Below are positions 1 to 5,454 of a DNA stretch of 5,454 bases, piece by piece. Source of the stretch: Verrucomicrobiota bacterium (lineage in GTDB: Bacteria; Verrucomicrobiota; Verrucomicrobiia; Chthoniobacterales; UBA10450); the NCBI GenBank assembly GCA_003219095.1, contig QHPM01000229.1:1-5454 (forward strand), given 5' to 3'. The notes under the pieces were generated by a model, which was not told the origin of the DNA, ran no database searches, and saw only the letters and a program-made list of their open reading frames with translations. Position numbers and translations under genes: made by a program. Positions within the stretch are counted from its first letter, which is position 1. Each line of letters starts with the position of its first letter.

Positions 1-1554
1 ACCACCATCAGCGGAAAGGAAATCGAGGCGGACAAGAGCCGGATGGCGGAATACGGCGTGGCCAAAGCAAAGCTTCGGCTCAAGCTCGAAGGCGCGAACG
101 CACCGCCGGCGATTCTATTCGGCAACAACGCCGCTCTGGAAGGCAAGACCTATGTGCGACTGGAGAATTCGAAAGATGTTTTCCTCGCCGCGCAATCGAT
201 CAAGAACCAGATTTCGAAAAAGCCGGAGGAATTTCGAGACCGCAAATTAACCGACACGGTTGCGACACAGGTTACGCGACTTTCACTCAAAACCGCGGCC
301 GGTGAAATGGAACTTCAAAAACAAGCTGATCACTGGCAAATCGTGAAACCGTTGCGGGCCCGGGCCGACGATCAAAAGGTCAGCGATTTGATCGCGCAAA
401 TTACGAACAGCCGGATCGCTCAATTTGTGGCCGACGATGCTGGCGATCTGCATCCCTACGGCCTGACTGAGCCCCGGGGGACAGTAACGATTTTTACCGA
501 CGGCGATAAGCAAGGCCAGATTTTGCAGATCGGAGGCGTGCCCGAAAAACAAAAGGAGCAGGTGTACGTCCGATTCACACCCCGTAAGTTCGTTTACACG
601 TTGCCGAACAAGATCGAAGCAATTTTGAGCACCAGACCAAACGATTTACGTGATCGCCACCTGGTGCGTTTTGATCAAAACCAGCTGGATCGCATCACCA
701 TTGACGCTCCGGGAAAAACAAAAACGGTGCTGGCCCGCAAAGACCAAAACTGGACGATCGTTAATCGAAACAATCGAGCGGCCAATGCGGCAGAAGCACG
801 TCGGTTAGTTGATCTGATCGCCGGCGAACAAGTAACAAACTTTGTCGCAGACGTTGCGTCCGATTTGCCGAAATATGGTCTCGATAAGCCGCAATTGACG
901 GTCACCCTCAGCTCCTTTGCGTCAGAGAACACGGCGGAGACCCAGGCAGGCGAGCATCCTCTGGCGACGATCGCATTCGGAAAAATCGATGGTGAAAATA
1001 TTTTCGCGCGTGTGGGAGAGGAGCCATTTGTGGTGGCGGTTCACCGCTCAACGCTCGATAATATTTTTGCCGATCCGTTGCAGTGGCAGGATCTGACAAT
1101 TTTTCGGTTCAAGCCGGAGCAAATTCACCGTTTAGCTCTCTTCACCGATCACGAGCAAAGCTTGATCCGCGGGCCGAACAATCAATGGCAATGGGTCGCG
1201 GGAAGCGGGCCGATCAACCCTGTGAATGTGCAATCGCTGGTGAATACCCTCGCCGCGCTGCACGCCATTCGCTGGGTGGCAAATGTCCCGCCGGCAACGT
1301 TCGATAAGCCGCAGCTCGTCGCGACCTTTACTACTTCGCCGGATGACAAGGCGCCGCACAAGCTGACGATCAGCGGACCGTCACCTGAGGGAACGTCTAT
1401 GGCGCGGACCGATGAACATGAAGGCACCTTTGTAATTAGCAACTCAGACTTGAGCGCGTTGCGAGCGGCGCTGATGCAACCGCCATCACCATCCCCCGCG
1501 GCAAGCGCGTCGCCCTCGGTCGGGACTTCGCCGGTAGTCGCGCCGACGCCCTGA
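1..1554 (+). CDS. DUF4340 domain-containing repeat protein, 5'-truncated
   Basis: The reading frame is open from base 1, and in-frame codons precede the first ATG at 43, so the true start lies outside the window. The visible part is about 517 residues. Counting from the ATG at 43, three tandem DUF4340-like units begin near residues 64, 202 and 348. Each opens with an RDRxL or WQDLTIF-type phrase, then a strand pair containing W97, W237 or W384. Units one and two continue to a YGL motif (139-141, 278-280), and unit three has TFDKPQL at the equivalent place. The frame begins with the end of another unit (EYGVAKAKLRLKLEG). The C-terminal 24 residues are a Pro/Ser/Ala-rich, low-complexity tail. 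DUF4340 proteins are often encoded beside GldF/GldG-type ABC transporter genes and are thought to act at the envelope, but their biochemical function is not established. No catalytic residues can be named. Family assignment is fairly confident; role is not. Confidence 0.85.
   Translation, partial: TTISGKEIEADKSRMAEYGVAKAKLRLKLEGANAPPAILFGNNAALEGKTYVRLENSKDVFLAAQSIKNQISKKPEEFRDRKLTDTVATQVTRLSLKTAAGEMELQKQADHWQIVKPLRARADDQKVSDLIAQITNSRIAQFVADDAGDLHPYGLTEPRGTVTIFTDGDKQGQILQIGGVPEKQKEQVYVRFTPRKFVYTLPNKIEAILSTRPNDLRDRHLVRFDQNQLDRITIDAPGKTKTVLARKDQNWTIVNRNNRAANAAEARRLVDLIAGEQVTNFVADVASDLPKYGLDKPQLTVTLSSFASENTAETQAGEHPLATIAFGKIDGENIFARVGEEPFVVAVHRSTLDNIFADPLQWQDLTIFRFKPEQIHRLALFTDHEQSLIRGPNNQWQWVAGSGPINPVNVQSLVNTLAALHAIRWVANVPPATFDKPQLVATFTTSPDDKAPHKLTISGPSPEGTSMARTDEHEGTFVISNSDLSALRAALMQPPSPSPAASASPSVGTSPVVAPTP
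232..1467 (+). repeat. Three tandem DUF4340-like protein repeat units
   Basis: Within the DUF4340 gene, three units of roughly 138-146 codons start near 232, 646 and 1084. Matching landmarks are FRDRKL, LRDRHL and WQDLTIF at the unit starts, then HWQIV, NWTIV and QWQWV, then the helix phrases KVSDLIAQI, EARRLVDLI and NVQSLVNTL. FVADDAGDL, FVADVASDL and WVANVPPAT follow. The repeat is visible in protein but strongly diverged in DNA, so it reflects old duplication rather than recent expansion. Confidence 0.75.
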
Positions 1555-1555
1555 A

Positions 1556-1638
1556 GTCATTCCGAGCCGGGTCGAGGAATCCCGCAGCGAAACTTTAAGG
1601 TAACATTACGGGATCCCCTCGACTTTGCTCGGGATGAC
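1556..1638. repeat. Imperfect inverted repeat, dispersed REP/MITE-like element
   Basis: The left arm (1556-1585, beginning GTCATTCCGAGC) and right arm (1609-1638, ending GCTCGGGATGAC) are about 30 bases each. They pair as an imperfect palindrome with one single-base gap and several mismatches around a spacer of about 23 bases. The outer core GTCATYCCGAGC and the inner TCGAGG(G)ATCCCG are the best-matched parts. The element lies between the stop of the DUF4340 gene at 1554 and the conserved end of UbiE, two convergent genes. It could fold into a hairpin in transcripts from either side. There is no T-run after either arm, so it is not a standard intrinsic terminator. Only one copy is visible here; dispersal in the genome is inferred from resemblance to common soil-bacterial repeats whose translation gives HPEQSRGDP. 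Confidence 0.75.
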
Positions 1639-2341
1639 CGGGTGCTTTAGCGGTGTAAATCGTTACGATACCGCCGGTGAGCGGCTCGGCTGTGACATTT
1701 TGAAATCCGCTGGCCTCAATCAAATCGCACATCGCACGACCGCTGGGAAAATTTTCGATAGAAGCGCCGAGATATTGGTAAGCTTCTTTTTCGCGCGTAA
1801 TCATGGCGGAAGCCGAAGGCAAAATTCGGCGCAGATAAAATCGGTAAAGGAAGCGAAGAATCGGCTTGGACGGCAATGAAAAATCGAGGACGAGCAAATG
1901 GCCGGCCGATGTCAGGACACGACGCATTTCCCGCAGCGCGGCAGCCCAATCGCGAACGTTTCTCAGACCGAACGCCACGGTTACGGCGTCGAACGATTGT
2001 TCTGCTAACGGTAATTGGACAGCGTCGGCGGCAATAAGGTGCCGAACTCCTTTGCGGCGGGCGAGCGTGAGCATGGAGCTGGAAAAATCGAGGCCGACGA
2101 TTTGGGCGTGAGATATTTTCTGTTGAAGCGCGAGCGCGAGATCGCCACTGCCGGTGGCCAGATCAAGCACACAAGCTGGATTCCACTTCGCGACAATTTC
2201 AGCTGCCCGGCTGCGCCAAAAGAAGTCGCGGCCAAAGCTTAAAAGGTGGTTCGCGAGGTCGTATCGTCTTGCGACACGATCAAACATTTCCCGAACAACT
2301 TCGGGATCACGCGAAACGGCAGTTTCCTCAGGCGAGCTCAA
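1595..2341 (-). CDS. ubiE: Demethylmenaquinone methyltransferase UbiE/MenG
   Basis: This is a class I SAM-dependent methyltransferase that C-methylates demethylmenaquinone in the last step of menaquinone synthesis, acting at the inner face of the membrane. Numbered from a TTG at 2341, the SAM-binding motif I VLDLATGSGDL is at 58-68, the acidic ribose-binding position is D85 in GLDFS, and the adenine-side AAD ends at D106. The UbiE-specific FGLRNVRD is at 124-131, followed by a LLVLDFSLP strand and YQYLGASIENFP at 188-199. The N-terminal REMFDRVARRYD is also typical. The start is unsettled: ATG at 2395 or GTG at 2419 would add 18 or 26 residues but overlap the upstream gene by 68 or 92 bases. 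TTG at 2341 leaves a 14-base overlap. None has a strong ribosome binding site. The last 14 residues, after TIYTAKAP, are encoded by an inverted repeat and are not part of the fold. It is last in a minus-strand gene string. The family is confident; whether the substrate is menaquinone or ubiquinone is inferred. Confidence 0.93.
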   Translation of the reverse strand: MSSPEETAVSRDPEVVREMFDRVARRYDLANHLLSFGRDFFWRSRAAEIVAKWNPACVLDLATGSGDLALALQQKISHAQIVGLDFSSSMLTLARRKGVRHLIAADAVQLPLAEQSFDAVTVAFGLRNVRDWAAALREMRRVLTSAGHLLVLDFSLPSKPILRFLYRFYLRRILPSASAMITREKEAYQYLGASIENFPSGRAMCDLIEASGFQNVTAEPLTGGIVTIYTAKAPGHPEQSRGDPVMLP

Positions 2342-3749
2342 CCATCGGCGTTCGCTCGGAACCTGCGCTTCCGCAAGTACCCATGCCGCCTTCATGGACG
2401 CGCGTCGGATTTTTCGCACTTCCGCGGCAAACCGCGAGGATGGTGATCAGAAATCCAACTGGAGCAACGTGCATTAACAGCCGGCTAATCGAGAGCCCTA
2501 CATGATCGAGGTAGCTTGGCCAGCTGCTGAAAACATAAATCAACAGATACAAAAAAATCGGGACGATCAGAGCCGTGAATAATACCAGGGCGCCTGGGTC
2601 GGGCATCCGGCGAAGCAAGTAGACGACGCCGACGGCGACAACAAACCAAAACAGACTCCAGGTGGGAAGATTATAAAATTCGGCCAGAAATGCGGAAAAA
2701 AGTGGCTGGATACGGTAGAGATGGCTGCCCAAGCTCTCCAGATTAATCGGCAGGAAGTCGGCGGGCTGCAGCGCGTGCATGGTGCTTAAATAAAAATGCC
2801 AACCACAAATGATCAGCAGGCCCGGCAGGAAGCCCAAAAAAAACAACGGGGATCGTTTCGTCCGTAAAATGACAAACACTCCGCAAGCTGCGGCGACGGT
2901 CCACAAGATTACGCCATCGCGTTTTACCCAAGGGAGCAGCGCCAAACACGCGGCATAAAGGCGGAAAAAGACCGTATTATGCTGTTCAGCGGCGCAGAAA
3001 AGACACCCGATTGCTGCAAGATAAAAGATACTCAGCGGAAAATCCGCGTAACCAGCAATCGCACTCCCGACTTCGACCGTGATCTGTGGGACAAAAAATA
3101 GAAACGCCGCCAGGAGCAATCCCAACCATGTTCTTCCGGCAAGCCGCTTGCCAAGTGCGACAAGCAAAAAGGTTCCCACGACATAGAAAATCGGGAAGAT
3201 CGGCTTCGCCCAAAATTGATCGGCTTCGCCGAGCCAGAGATAGAGCCACAGCTCGGTGAAAGGAATGGCCAGCGGGTATTCCGGATGACTAAAGGCGCGG
3301 CCGCTGTCGCTAAAATAAGTAGCGGGAAGAACGCCGCCGTTGGCAAAGGCGTAGCGAGCTTTGATTTCCCAATTGAGCAACCCGTCCCAACCAAGGGTAT
3401 GAACAAACGACAGATAGAAGACGATCGTAATTTCAATGAGAATAATTATACCGAGAAAAATTTCGAAGGACTTCGGAGTGCGCCGAGGCGGTAGCGGCAC
3501 CATTCGTCTCCAACCGACGAATCCCAGCGAAAGGCAAACGATGCTAACAGAACCACGTAACAGCACCCCATGGAAAAAAAGACCAAAAATCCAGAGAAAC
3601 AGTGAAACCGCCCCAGTTCCAAGAAGCCAGGAGAAAGCGATTTGCTCCGTGAGACTAAATCGTGTCTCCTGACGGACCAGCAAAGCCAACAGGCCATAGC
3701 CGGCGAAAAGAAGTGTCGCGAATGCGCCGAGCAGAGCGAGCGCGCTCAT
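2328..3749 (-). CDS. Polytopic membrane protein, GT-C-like glycosyltransferase
   Basis: This is a 473-residue integral membrane protein with about 11-12 hydrophobic segments. The clearest lie near residues 2-24, 35-60, 95-116, 184-200, 208-222, 234-252, 281-295, 302-320, 363-379, 387-407 and 425-441. The first large loop holds GWDGLLNWEIKAR (120-132), with an Asp at 122 where GT-C enzymes place the catalytic acid, followed by HPEYPL (155-160). Later motifs are YADFPL (234-239), WVKRDG (274-279) and RLLMHVAP (423-430), all of a kind seen in ArnT/RgtA-like membrane transferases that use polyprenyl-phosphate sugars. The ATG at 3749 is chosen because it forms an ATGA overlap with the upstream stop; a longer frame to 3818 would add 23 hydrophilic residues ahead of the first membrane segment. 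The roughly 30-residue tail after 441 is hydrophilic, Gly/Ser/Arg-rich, and overlaps the possible start of ubiE. Donor and acceptor cannot be read from the sequence. Confidence 0.8.
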   Translation of the reverse strand: MSALALLGAFATLLFAGYGLLALLVRQETRFSLTEQIAFSWLLGTGAVSLFLWIFGLFFHGVLLRGSVSIVCLSLGFVGWRRMVPLPPRRTPKSFEIFLGIIILIEITIVFYLSFVHTLGWDGLLNWEIKARYAFANGGVLPATYFSDSGRAFSHPEYPLAIPFTELWLYLWLGEADQFWAKPIFPIFYVVGTFLLVALGKRLAGRTWLGLLLAAFLFFVPQITVEVGSAIAGYADFPLSIFYLAAIGCLFCAAEQHNTVFFRLYAACLALLPWVKRDGVILWTVAAACGVFVILRTKRSPLFFLGFLPGLLIICGWHFYLSTMHALQPADFLPINLESLGSHLYRIQPLFSAFLAEFYNLPTWSLFWFVVAVGVVYLLRRMPDPGALVLFTALIVPIFLYLLIYVFSSWPSYLDHVGLSISRLLMHVAPVGFLITILAVCRGSAKNPTRVHEGGMGTCGSAGSERTPMVELA

Positions 3750-4237
3750 CGCCGCACCGTTTCCGGCATCGAGACTACTTCCAGTCCCGAGCCGAATACT
3801 TTCCCGGCCGGCAGCCAAGCAGGACGGTTAATACGGCAAAAAACCACTGCTGCCACTTCATCGGGATTCATCTTCGAAAGTTCGTTGTCCGGATGCGTTC
3901 CGTTGATTTCGAATAAACGGACAAGATGTGGCGAGGCGAGATATGCGCTCGTCATTCCCAAACCAGAACTAAACGCATCATCCTTGCGGGTGAAGATGAT
4001 GACGCGCTTGGACGCGGTGATCGATTGAAAGATCGAGATCAGGTCCTTCGACACACCCGATGCGCCGGTGGCAAATTTCAGATAGCTATCGCAAGTGTGG
4101 AGGGGGCCGGTGGGACGAAGCGGGTATGCCGTCGCGCCAGAATAAATTTTCGGAATGCTCACCGCAAGGGACGCGACCGCCAATCCGCACCAAAGCATTG
4201 CGTGCGCAATGCGCCCGTAAGAAAAGCGGGACGTCAT
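3746..4237 (-). CDS. Small membrane-anchored protein of unknown function
   Basis: I do not recognise a named family for this 163-residue protein. Residues 4-9 carry Arg residues, and 13-28 form one hydrophobic stretch, so it is likely an uncleaved signal anchor with the remaining 130 or so residues outside the cytoplasm. The soluble part has a predicted alpha/beta flavour: a helix around 62-72, a strand RVIIFTRKD (78-86), a phrase SAYLASPHLVRLFEI (97-111), a strand EVAAVVFC (127-134) and a short C-terminal strand. The order 'strand, acidic loop, Y-L-x-x-P' resembles extracytoplasmic domains that accompany GT-C transferases; that is inference. Cys49 and Cys134 could pair. Its ATG shares one base with the preceding stop (TGATG), and its own stop overlaps the following start (ATGA). 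Translational coupling on both sides argues that it is a real gene working with the two glycosyltransferases. Confidence 0.75.
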   Translation of the reverse strand: MTSRFSYGRIAHAMLWCGLAVASLAVSIPKIYSGATAYPLRPTGPLHTCDSYLKFATGASGVSKDLISIFQSITASKRVIIFTRKDDAFSSGLGMTSAYLASPHLVRLFEINGTHPDNELSKMNPDEVAAVVFCRINRPAWLPAGKVFGSGLEVVSMPETVRR

Positions 4238-5013
4238 CAGGAATGTTTCAGGTGCGGTCCCAACCCAACACTATCGGCCGGCTCATTCAACGAATCCTCG
4301 TTAGAAAGAACGACGTTACCACCGCGAACAAAGAAGTTGTATTTGATGATGGCGTAGAAAGCGCGAATTCCGTCGCGCCAGGTGATTTTCTTTCCTTCCT
4401 CATAGGTACGGCCGTCGTAAGAGATACCGACTTCGTAAATCCGGCAGCGGGCGCGGGCGACCTTGGCCGTGATTTCCGGTTCGAATCCGAAGCGGTTTTC
4501 GCGCAGCTCAAGGTTCCTGATGACGGAAGCGCGGAATGCCTTGTAGCAGGTTTCCATGTCGGTGAGATTGACGTTTGTGCACATGTTTGAGAGCAAAGTG
4601 AGCAATTTGTTCCCAACCATGTGCCAGAAATAAACGACACGATGCGGGCCTCCGCCCATAAAGCGCGAACCGAAAACGACATCTGCTTTGCCGCTTAAGA
4701 TCGGCTCGAGCAAGCGAGGGTATTCCTCCGGATTGTATTCGAGGTCGGCGTCCTGGACGAGAATGATGTCGCCGGTGGCGGCGGCGAAACCACTGCGCAG
4801 AGCCGCGCCCTTACCGCGGTTAAGGCCGTGGTAAATGACGCGATCGGCAATCGGTTCGACATTGCGTTTCAAGATCGTGCGGCTGCCGTCGGTCGAACCG
4901 TCATCCACCACGATGATCTCGATGTCCGGCAGAGGGGCGGTCCGAACGGCCGAGACGATTTCGGCAACGGTATCACGCTCGTTATAGCAGGGGATAACGA
5001 CGGAGATTTTCAT
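4237..5013 (-). CDS. Family 2 glycosyltransferase, polyprenyl-phosphate sugar synthase-like
   Basis: This 258-residue cytosolic GT-A enzyme starts [16 protein letters not shown], the usual family 2 opening. Nucleotide-binding [10 protein letters not shown] is at 35-44, the [11 protein letters not shown] helix start is at 65-75, and the metal-binding DAD lies at 88-90 within [18 protein letters not shown] (112-118), [10 protein letters not shown] (151-160) and [12 protein letters not shown] (174-185) follow. This set matches the DPM1/dolichyl-phosphate mannose or glucose synthase-like branch. The enzyme would move a sugar from a nucleotide donor to a polyprenyl phosphate at the membrane face. 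It lacks the C-terminal membrane helices of GtrB/ArnC-type enzymes and ends with a hydrophilic tail after KYNFF. The ATG at 5013 is preferred because homologues begin at this motif; ATG at 5023-5025 or GTG at 5088 would add unconserved, Arg-rich residues. No clear Shine-Dalgarno precedes it. It leads the minus-strand gene string. Sugar specificity is unknown. Confidence 0.92.
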   Translation of the reverse strand: MKISVVIPCYNERDTVAEIVSAVRTAPLPDIEIIVVDDGSTDGSRTILKRNVEPIADRVIYHGLNRGKGAALRSGFAAATGDIILVQDADLEYNPEEYPRLLEPILSGKADVVFGSRFMGGGPHRVVYFWHMVGNKLLTLLSNMCTNVNLTDMETCYKAFRASVIRNLELRENRFGFEPEITAKVARARCRIYEVGISYDGRTYEEGKKITWRDGIRAFYAIIKYNFFVRGGNVVLSNEDSLNEPADSVGLGPHLKHS

Positions 5014-5250
5014 CGGCCCGGTCATACAAAGCAAGAATCTCGCCGAGCGGGTGCGGCGGCGGTGAAATGATGGGTCTGACCGATCCACTTTGAGCCCCCA
5101 GCGGTTGGGCAGTACTTAAGAGAGGACTCGAACCTCCATGTCCTTCCCTCCGTGTTTCTGAACCGCATTTGCCTGGGATAAACGCACTGACGCCCACAAG
5201 TGACGCGGATGAATGTTATGCCATTGTGTATTCCTCAGGTCCTCCATTCA
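5014..5250. other. Upstream region of the minus-strand gene string, no intact gene
   Basis: This stretch must contain any promoter for the glycosyltransferase gene string unless transcription enters from elsewhere. I see no convincing -35/-10 pair on the minus strand. Open frames here are short, Arg/Pro-rich and show no recognisable motifs. The only structured items are the tRNA-like remnant and short palindromes AGTACT (5111-5116) and CTTAAG (5115-5120) just beside its T-arm. Confidence 0.5.
5114..5190 (-). pseudogene. Possible tRNA-Leu-like remnant
   Basis: On the minus strand, 5137-5121 gives a convincing T-arm: GGAGG, loop TTCGAGT, then CCTCT, with five pairs including one G-U. Moving 5', there is a long variable-like stretch, then TTCAGAA (5162-5156), which would be a leucine CAG anticodon loop. 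GGCAAATGC (5173-5165) follows and resembles the GGCAGACGC D-loop/stem segment of leucine tRNAs. The order suits a class II tRNA, but the anticodon stem does not pair, about four bases seem missing between the D-arm and anticodon loop, and no good 5' acceptor strand matches CTTAAGT after the T-arm. No CCA is encoded. It is best read as a decayed tRNA or chance T-arm, not a working tRNA. Confidence 0.35.
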
Positions 5251-5454
5251 CAAGCAGCCCGGCAAGCCGTCTTACTTTTGCGCATTCTCGACGTGGGACG
5301 CCGGGCGCAAGCAGTCGGGATAAGCACCAGAACGGTGGAGACTTATCACGAACACATCAAGCTCAAGCCAGATACCCGACGCTGATACACTGCACCGCCG
5401 CGCACGGGAGTGGATCCGCTTGAGCCACCATAAACAGATCCGGGAAACCCTGAT
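5251..5454 (+). pseudogene. Broken LuxR-type helix-turn-helix fragment
   Basis: In the frame ending at the TGA at 5383-5385, the phrase VGISTRTVETYHEHIKLK (5317-5370) is the recognition-helix part of a LuxR/FixJ-type DNA-binding domain. In the next frame from 5378, DADTLHRRAREWIRL reads like the last helix of the same domain, where family members have a short linker and then a helix ending in W-[IV]. A one-base deletion or two-base insertion between about 5370 and 5378 would explain the split. Upstream, VLLLRILDVGRRAQA looks like a shortened first helix pair, missing several residues. No receiver domain, ribosome binding site or start is seen. The fragment runs to the window edge. Alternatively, sequencing or assembly error could have broken a real gene, but the short upstream part makes a relic more likely. 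Confidence 0.6.

Larger units (their letters stand above)
3746..5013 (-). other. Translationally coupled glycosylation gene trio
   Basis: The family 2 transferase, the small anchored protein and the start of the GT-C-like protein are linked by stop/start overlaps: TGATG at 4239-4235 and ATGA at 3749-3746. No internal promoter or terminator space exists between them. This fixes the starts of genes two and three and supports one polycistronic transcript, probably continuing into ubiE. The arrangement puts a lipid-carrier charging enzyme and a lipid-linked-sugar user in one unit. Confidence 0.8.

Noticed and set aside
1586..1608. Intrinsic terminator at the convergent junction
   Set aside because: The flanking arms can form a hairpin, but no run of T follows on either strand, so a standard rho-independent terminator cannot be claimed.
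3032..3436. A 134-residue minus-strand open frame
   Set aside because: It is an alternative frame inside the GT-C-like membrane gene, whose own frame carries the membrane segments and the WDG motif.
4060..4590. A 176-residue plus-strand open frame
   Set aside because: It lies opposite the GT2 and small anchored protein genes, has no recognisable domain, and its composition follows the antisense of confident genes.
4982..5197. A 71-residue minus-strand open frame upstream of the GT2 gene
   Set aside because: It has no motifs, is Pro/Arg/Gly-rich, and runs through the tRNA-like stretch into the start of the GT2 gene in another frame; likely chance.
5169..5423. An 84-residue plus-strand open frame at the right edge
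   Set aside because: It overlaps the LuxR-type fragment in another frame and reads as low-complexity Ser/Arg/Pro sequence without a domain.
1..5454. CRISPR array, transposase or complete insertion sequence
   Set aside because: No regularly spaced direct repeats and no transposase or integrase motif were seen on either strand.

Overview
The window looks like chromosomal DNA from a moderately GC-rich environmental bacterium. A soil Verrucomicrobiota lineage (Chthoniobacterales / Udaeobacter-like) is the best guess. This rests on a multi-repeat DUF4340 protein, a menaquinone-type UbiE methyltransferase, and a dispersed-repeat sequence whose translation contains HPEQSRGDP. It is an inference from style; no marker gene is present.

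Layout: (1) Positions 1-1554, plus strand, hold the 3' part of a DUF4340 protein built from tandem repeats. Its start lies left of the window. (2) Positions 1556-1638 hold an imperfect inverted repeat between two convergent genes. Its right arm has been absorbed into the end of the ubiE/menG reading frame. (3) Positions 1595-5013, minus strand, hold four tightly packed genes. In transcription order they are a family 2 glycosyltransferase, a small membrane-anchored protein of unknown function, a polytopic GT-C-like membrane glycosyltransferase, and ubiE/menG. The first three are joined by a TGATG and an ATGA stop/start overlap, so they are very probably one translationally coupled unit. (4) Positions 5014-5454 hold no intact gene. 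There is a tRNA-like remnant on the minus strand and a broken LuxR-type helix-turn-helix fragment on the plus strand.

Proposed logic: the family 2 enzyme resembles polyprenyl-phosphate sugar synthases and would charge a lipid carrier with a sugar on the cytoplasmic face. The GT-C-like protein would use the lipid-linked sugar on the outer face. The small anchored protein encoded between them is a candidate accessory or substrate-recognition subunit. UbiE/MenG performs the last methylation in menaquinone synthesis and appears to be a passenger at the operon's end. The DUF4340 protein belongs to a different, convergent unit and is probably linked to an ABC-type gliding/auxiliary transport locus off the left edge. 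Nothing here is clearly a new defence or mobile system. The coupled glycosylation trio with its unrecognised middle gene is the most interesting item.
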